Shown one piece after another: positions 6,753-9,663 of a stretch of 9,663 nt of DNA. The first letter of the stretch is position 1. Each line of letters opens with the position of its first letter. The position numbers and the translations under genes were made by a program. The notes beneath the pieces were generated by a model. That model did not search any database and was not told where the DNA came from. It worked only from the letters and a program-made list of their open reading frames with translations. The stretch lies in NCBI GenBank assembly GCA_016210785.1, contig JACQTN010000136.1:1-9663 (forward strand), read 5' to 3'. The DNA is from Armatimonadota bacterium. Lineage in GTDB: Bacteria; Sysuimicrobiota; Sysuimicrobiia; Sysuimicrobiales; JACQTN01.

Positions 6753-7670
6753 TCACCGCTGCCGCTCCACCGGCCGCGCGACGTCGGGGAAGGCGTATCG
6801 GTACAGGCTGTACGCCGCGTAGGAGATGGCGAAGGAGACGCACAGCAGGGAGAACCCCATCGCCGCACCCAGCGGCCAGTTGAGCACGCCGCTGACCTGC
6901 CGCCAGATCTGAATCGGGATGACGAAGAAGGCCGCGCCGCCGAGAATCCTGGGCTGCACAAAAGCGCTGAGCGTGATGGCGAACACCAGGATGAACCCGG
7001 CCAGCACCCCGGGCGCCGACAGCGGCCACGTGACATACCACCAGGCGGAGAACCGATTGGCACCCAATGTCTGTGCCGCCTCGTTCAGCGATCTCGGGAC
7101 GCCGGCCAGCGCGGCGACGATCGGAATCACCATGAAGACCAGGGCCACGTTGACGAGGCCGAGGCTGACGCCCAGCATGTTGTTGACGAGCACGAGCGGC
7201 CGGTCGATGAGCCCCAGGCTCATCAGCGCGGCGTTCACCAACCCCTGGCGCTCCAGCAGCACCAGCCACCCAAACGTGCGGACCACGACGCTGACAAATA
7301 GCGGCGTGATGAGGACGAAGACCAGGACGAATCCGTACTTCATGCGGACGCGGGTGAGGATGAGCGCCAGCGGATAGCCCAGGACCAGGCACACCAGGGA
7401 GACCAGCAGCGCCAGTTCAATGCTCTGCAGCATGGTGGCCCGGTAGACCGGCGTGCTCAGGAAGTACACGTAGTTCCTCGCGCTGAAGGCGGGCACGAGG
7501 CCCGTGGGTGTGTACTCCCAAAACGAGACGCGCAACAGGAAGACCAGCGGAGCCGCGAACAGGGCGACGATGACGGCCAGCGGCAGGGCCAGCTTGGCCG
7601 CCAGCGCAAACCGGTTGCGGAACAGGAGATAGCTCAGGGCATCCGTGAGCGCTCTGGTCACCCCGTGCAT
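6753..7670 (-). CDS. ABC importer permease, PotB-like
   Basis: This 305-residue protein is the first permease of the importer. A basic N-terminus is followed by hydrophobic segments at about 27-48, 82-107, 112-138, 160-190, 219-241 and 267-290, with a long external loop between the first two, typical of PotB/FbpB-type subunits. The EAA motif is at about 196-218, starting LNEAAQTLGANRF. The start ATG (7668-7670) has GAGAGG at 7681-7686, 10 bases upstream, and lies 20 bases after the amidohydrolase stop (TAG, 7691-7693). It precedes the PotC-like gene by 6 bases, so the order is amidohydrolase, permease, permease, ATPase. Nothing suggests damage. The family covers polyamine, opine, thiamine and iron importers, and the substrate here stays open. 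Confidence 0.92.
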   Translation of the reverse strand: MHGVTRALTDALSYLLFRNRFALAAKLALPLAVIVALFAAPLVFLLRVSFWEYTPTGLVPAFSARNYVYFLSTPVYRATMLQSIELALLVSLVCLVLGYPLALILTRVRMKYGFVLVFVLITPLFVSVVVRTFGWLVLLERQGLVNAALMSLGLIDRPLVLVNNMLGVSLGLVNVALVFMVIPIVAALAGVPRSLNEAAQTLGANRFSAWWYVTWPLSAPGVLAGFILVFAITLSAFVQPRILGGAAFFVIPIQIWRQVSGVLNWPLGAAMGFSLLCVSFAISYAAYSLYRYAFPDVARPVERQR

Positions 7671-7690
7671 GGCGGCGGTGCCTCTCGTGC

Positions 7691-8902
7691 CTACGCTGCG
7701 GTCGTGTTCAGCGCGATCCGCCCGTCCTTCATCACGAACCGCACGTTCATCACGTCCAGCAGGTGCTCGACGGGATTCCCCCTGACCGCGACCAGATCCG
7801 CGGTGAATCCCGGCTCGATCTTGCCGATGGTGTGCTGCAGCTCCATCGCTGCCGCCGCGTTGACCGTGGCCGCGCGCAGGACCTCCGGCGCGGGGATGCC
7901 GGCGTCGTGGAGGAGCAGCAACGCCAGCGCGTTGTCTCTCCCGTGCCTGGCAAACGCCCGCAGGCCGAAGTCACTCCCGGTGGCCAGCCGGACGCCCATG
8001 GCGTGCGCCATCGCCGCGCTCTCCCTCATGTCCTTGATGCGCGCCCGCTCCCAGTCGGCCGACGACTGGGGGACGCCGTACTCCACGCCCCGGGTCACCC
8101 AGAGGTGCGCGAAGGCGAGATCGGGGAGCAGGATCGTTCTTTGCTCCGCCATGAGGGCACAGTCCGCCTCGGTGAGCCACGACCCGTGCTCGAGCGTGTA
8201 GCACCCGGCCCGGACCGCCGCGGATACGGCCGGCCCGCCATAGGCGTGGGCACTGACCTTCATCCCCAGCCTGGCGGCCTCGGCGACGATGGCCCGCAGC
8301 TCCTCGTCGCTGAACTGCTGGACCGTGTCCGCGCCCGTGGTGAACACCTTGATCAGGTCGGCGCCGTTGCGTCGCTGGTTGCGCACGGCGCGGGCGCATC
8401 CCTCGGTCCCGTCGCACGGCTCCACCAGGTCGCTGATCTCGGCGACCCACTCCTGCGGGATGTACGCGTGATCCTCCAGCCCACCGGTACTGGTCAGGAT
8501 GCGGCCCGAGCAGCGCAGCCGTGGCCCGGGAATCTCGTGGAGGTCGATCGCCCGCTTGAGATCGATGGCCCGGCGCCCGCCCACATCCCGGGCCGCCGTG
8601 AACCCGGCCTCGAGCAGGTTCCTGGCGTCCACCACCGACTTGATGAGTTTCAGATTCGACGCCTCGAAGAGGCGCGCGTAGGGCCTGTGGTCCACCTCGG
8701 AGCCAAAGTGCACGTGCGCGTCGATGAGCCCAGGCAGCACCGTGCATCCCGTCAGGTCGTAGACGGTGTCGACCTCTCTGGGCGAGAACCGGTCCCGCGG
8801 GCGCGTCCCCGCGATCGTGCCGCCGTCGACGATCACCACGGTGTGTGTCAAGACCTGCCCGTCGCTGAACACCTGGTCCGCCAGCAAGGCTGCCGTGGTC
8901 AC
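7691..8902 (-). CDS. Metal-dependent amidohydrolase, prolidase-like (amidohydrolase superfamily)
   Basis: From the GTG at 8900-8902 this is 403 residues. It is a cytoplasmic TIM-barrel amidohydrolase of the group that includes Xaa-Pro dipeptidases of the Sgx9260/Cc2672 kind and imidazolonepropionase-like enzymes. Metal ligands are all visible: DAHVHFG with His63 and His65, a probable carboxylated Lys185 in LIKVFTTG, His219 in VSAHAYGG, His239 in LEHGSW and Asp311 in ATGSDFG. The C-terminal IGKIEPGFTADLVAV block is standard for the family's beta-sandwich. The GTG at 8902 is chosen because AAGGAG (8913-8918) lies 10 bases upstream; in-frame starts at 8983 (ATG) and 9031 (GTG) lack a sound ribosome-binding site and add unrelated residues. 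It is the first gene of the leftward operon, 20 bases ahead of the permease gene, so its substrate probably relates to what the importer brings in: an N-acyl or proline-containing dipeptide is plausible. No signal peptide is seen. Confidence 0.9.
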   Translation of the reverse strand: MTTAALLADQVFSDGQVLTHTVVIVDGGTIAGTRPRDRFSPREVDTVYDLTGCTVLPGLIDAHVHFGSEVDHRPYARLFEASNLKLIKSVVDARNLLEAGFTAARDVGGRRAIDLKRAIDLHEIPGPRLRCSGRILTSTGGLEDHAYIPQEWVAEISDLVEPCDGTEGCARAVRNQRRNGADLIKVFTTGADTVQQFSDEELRAIVAEAARLGMKVSAHAYGGPAVSAAVRAGCYTLEHGSWLTEADCALMAEQRTILLPDLAFAHLWVTRGVEYGVPQSSADWERARIKDMRESAAMAHAMGVRLATGSDFGLRAFARHGRDNALALLLLHDAGIPAPEVLRAATVNAAAAMELQHTIGKIEPGFTADLVAVRGNPVEHLLDVMNVRFVMKDGRIALNTTAA

Positions 8903-8912
8903 GGTGATGATG

Positions 8913-8918
8913 CTCCTT
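8913..8918 (-). promoter_or_regulatory. Ribosome-binding site that sets the amidohydrolase start at 8902
   Basis: AAGGAG on the minus strand with a 10-base spacer to GTG 8900-8902. It is the best Shine-Dalgarno match ahead of any in-frame start of this gene, and the family's N-terminal strand begins right after that codon. Confidence 0.7.
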
Positions 8919-9122
8919 CCCGAAGGACCCCCGTCCACGCTGACCCACCCGGGATCGACGGACCGAAGCCTCTCATGATCCATCCTGTCTACACCCGCAG
9001 ACGCACGAGGTATACGATACGCGGCCCCCACCGCCGAGGCCTGTCGGTGCCCCTCGTGTAGTGCCGCATCCTTTCATCGGCGCGCACCCGCTCGCAGGCT
9101 GATCGGGCTCATTGAGAGGGCG

Positions 9123-9151
9123 TTGACCGGGGCACGGCACTGGTGTATCCT
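9123..9151 (+). promoter_or_regulatory. Predicted sigma-70-type promoter for the GntR gene
   Basis: TTGACC at 9123-9128 (5 of 6 against TTGACA), a 17-base spacer, and TATCCT at 9146-9151 (4 of 6 against TATAAT). The expected start of transcription, near 9157-9159, lies inside the inverted repeat at 9154-9175 and about 26 bases before the ATG at 9184. Repressor binding there would block this promoter. Confidence 0.55.
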
Positions 9152-9153
9152 CA

Positions 9154-9175
9154 TTGTGTACAACATAGTATACAA
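9154..9175. promoter_or_regulatory. Inverted-repeat operator, likely bound by the adjacent GntR regulator
   Basis: Arms TTGTGTAC (9154-9161) and GTATACAA (9168-9175) are inverted repeats with one mismatch, around a 6-base spacer. Each end also resembles the short TNGT..ACNA sites bound by FadR/VanR-type GntR proteins: TTGTGTACAA at 9154-9163 is itself a near palindrome. The site overlaps the -10 of the leftward promoter and the expected transcription start of the rightward one, so a single bound dimer or pair of dimers could control both directions. The AT-rich block stands out against the GC-rich surroundings. Confidence 0.65.
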
Positions 9176-9195
9176 TACACCTGATGGGGGGACAA
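9167..9195 (-). promoter_or_regulatory. Predicted sigma-70-type promoter for the amidohydrolase-transporter operon
   Basis: On the minus strand TTGTCC (9190-9195, 4 of 6) is followed after 17 bases by TATACT (9167-9172, 5 of 6). The -10 sits inside the right arm of the inverted repeat at 9154-9175. The -35 lies within the first codons of the GntR gene. Expected transcription start is near 9160. Confidence 0.5.
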
Positions 9196-9663
9196 ACGCT
9201 GAAGACCGCCCCGGTTCCCCTGGCGCTGGACATCTACCGGCAGCTCAAGGACTCCATTGTGACGTCCCATCTGCTCCCCGGGACGATCCTGCGCGAAGTC
9301 GAGTTGAGCGAACGCCTCGGGGTCAGCCGGACACCGCTCCGTGAGGCGCTGAGAATGCTGAAGGCGGAGGGGCTGGTCGAACTCGCGCCGCATCGGGGCG
9401 CGCAGGTGGCCCAGGTCTCGCGCCAGGACCTCATCGACGCGTACGAAGTGAGGGAGTGGCTCGAACCCCCCGCCGCCGCCAAAGCAGCCCGGCTCGTGAA
9501 CGACGACGCCCTGGCCGCGATCCAAGCAGCCATGGAGAAGATGCCGGTCCAGCCGCTCACGCACGAGGATGCGGTCAGGGCGGAGCAGGCCGACCTGGGG
9601 TTCCACGACCTCATCCTGCAATCCACCGGCAACCGCCTGGTGCGGGACCTAGTCAGGCAGGCC
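9184..9663 (+). CDS. GntR family transcriptional regulator, FCD type (FadR/VanR-like), partial
   Basis: Open from ATG 9184 to the right edge: 160 codons of an expected 210-240. Residues 12-78 form the GntR winged helix-turn-helix: LALDIYRQLKDSIVTSHLLP, then LREVELSERLGVSRTPLREALRML (37-60), with the recognition helix at VSRTPLREAL, and a wing ending GAQVAQVS. An all-helical FCD ligand-binding domain starts at about 81 (DLIDAYEVREWLEPP). Asp137 and His141 in DLGFHDLIL fit the metal-binding positions of FCD domains, which sense small organic acids or amino-acid-like ligands, often through a bound metal. It faces the amidohydrolase-transporter operon across 281 bases, with a shared operator between them, so it probably represses that operon and itself until the substrate appears. 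There is no clear ribosome-binding site ahead of the ATG; the GGGGGG at 9186-9191 lies inside the gene. Ligand unknown. Confidence 0.92.
   Translation, partial: MGGQTLKTAPVPLALDIYRQLKDSIVTSHLLPGTILREVELSERLGVSRTPLREALRMLKAEGLVELAPHRGAQVAQVSRQDLIDAYEVREWLEPPAAAKAARLVNDDALAAIQAAMEKMPVQPLTHEDAVRAEQADLGFHDLILQSTGNRLVRDLVRQA

Larger units (their letters stand above)
8903..9160 (-). promoter_or_regulatory. Long 5' leader of the amidohydrolase-transporter operon
   Basis: If the minus-strand promoter at 9167-9195 is right and the gene starts at 8902, the mRNA carries a leader of about 258 bases. It holds the ribosome-binding site (8913-8918) and a lone GTATAC (9010-9015) that matches half of the upstream operator. 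I see no recognisable riboswitch, terminator-like hairpin with a T run, or coding sequence. Confidence 0.4.

Noticed and set aside
7763..9061. 432-codon plus-strand frame opposite the amidohydrolase
   Set aside because: The minus strand encodes the full set of amidohydrolase metal ligands. The plus-strand product has no recognisable domain and is an antisense shadow.
1..9663. Novel defence system, CRISPR array, prophage or insertion sequence
   Set aside because: No regularly spaced repeats, transposase, integrase, nuclease, toxin-antitoxin or terminal inverted repeats were seen. All intact genes fit catabolic, transport, cell-wall or regulatory families.

Overview
The window is high-GC bacterial DNA with dense, mostly leftward genes. 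No gene here fixes the taxon. The mix (polyamine/opine-type ABC importer, hydantoinase A, proline racemase family, FCD-type GntR regulator, exported NamZ/DUF1343 protein) suits a soil, sediment or subsurface heterotroph, possibly a metagenome-assembled genome. That placement is inference.

Right part (about 4.7-9.66 kb): a GntR/FCD regulator reads rightward off the right edge. Facing it is a tight leftward operon: metal-dependent amidohydrolase (prolidase-like), two ABC permeases (PotB-like, PotC-like) and a PotA-like ATPase, with gaps of 6 to 20 bases. The space between regulator and operon holds a near-perfect inverted repeat, with one promoter-like element pair for each direction placed on it. 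This looks like a shared, autoregulated operator. No substrate-binding protein is present in the window.

Middle part (about 3.0-4.82 kb): an intact gene for an exported NamZ-like exo-beta-N-acetylmuramidase lies between two gene remnants. On one side is the first ~52 codons of an M20 amidohydrolase (rightward), which runs into the 3' end of the PotA-like gene. On the other is the last ~35 codons of an M19 membrane dipeptidase (leftward). This points to at least two past rearrangements, or to an assembly join near 4.75-4.82 kb.

Left part (1-2.79 kb): a proline racemase/hydroxyproline epimerase family enzyme and then a hydantoinase A/5-oxoprolinase-type ATPase, both leftward and probably co-transcribed, with the latter running off the left edge. 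The racemase-family enzyme keeps the first catalytic Cys (Cys89) but has Gly253 where the second Cys (or Thr in the dehydratases) is expected.

Taken together, the region looks like uptake and breakdown of amino-acid derivatives (small peptides, imino acids, lactams or hydantoins) under a GntR regulator, interrupted by a cell-wall-hydrolase island. I see no CRISPR, tRNA, rRNA, insertion sequence, phage gene or recognised defence system. The most unusual points are the Cys-to-Gly active site, the paired gene remnants around namZ and the single operator between divergent promoters.
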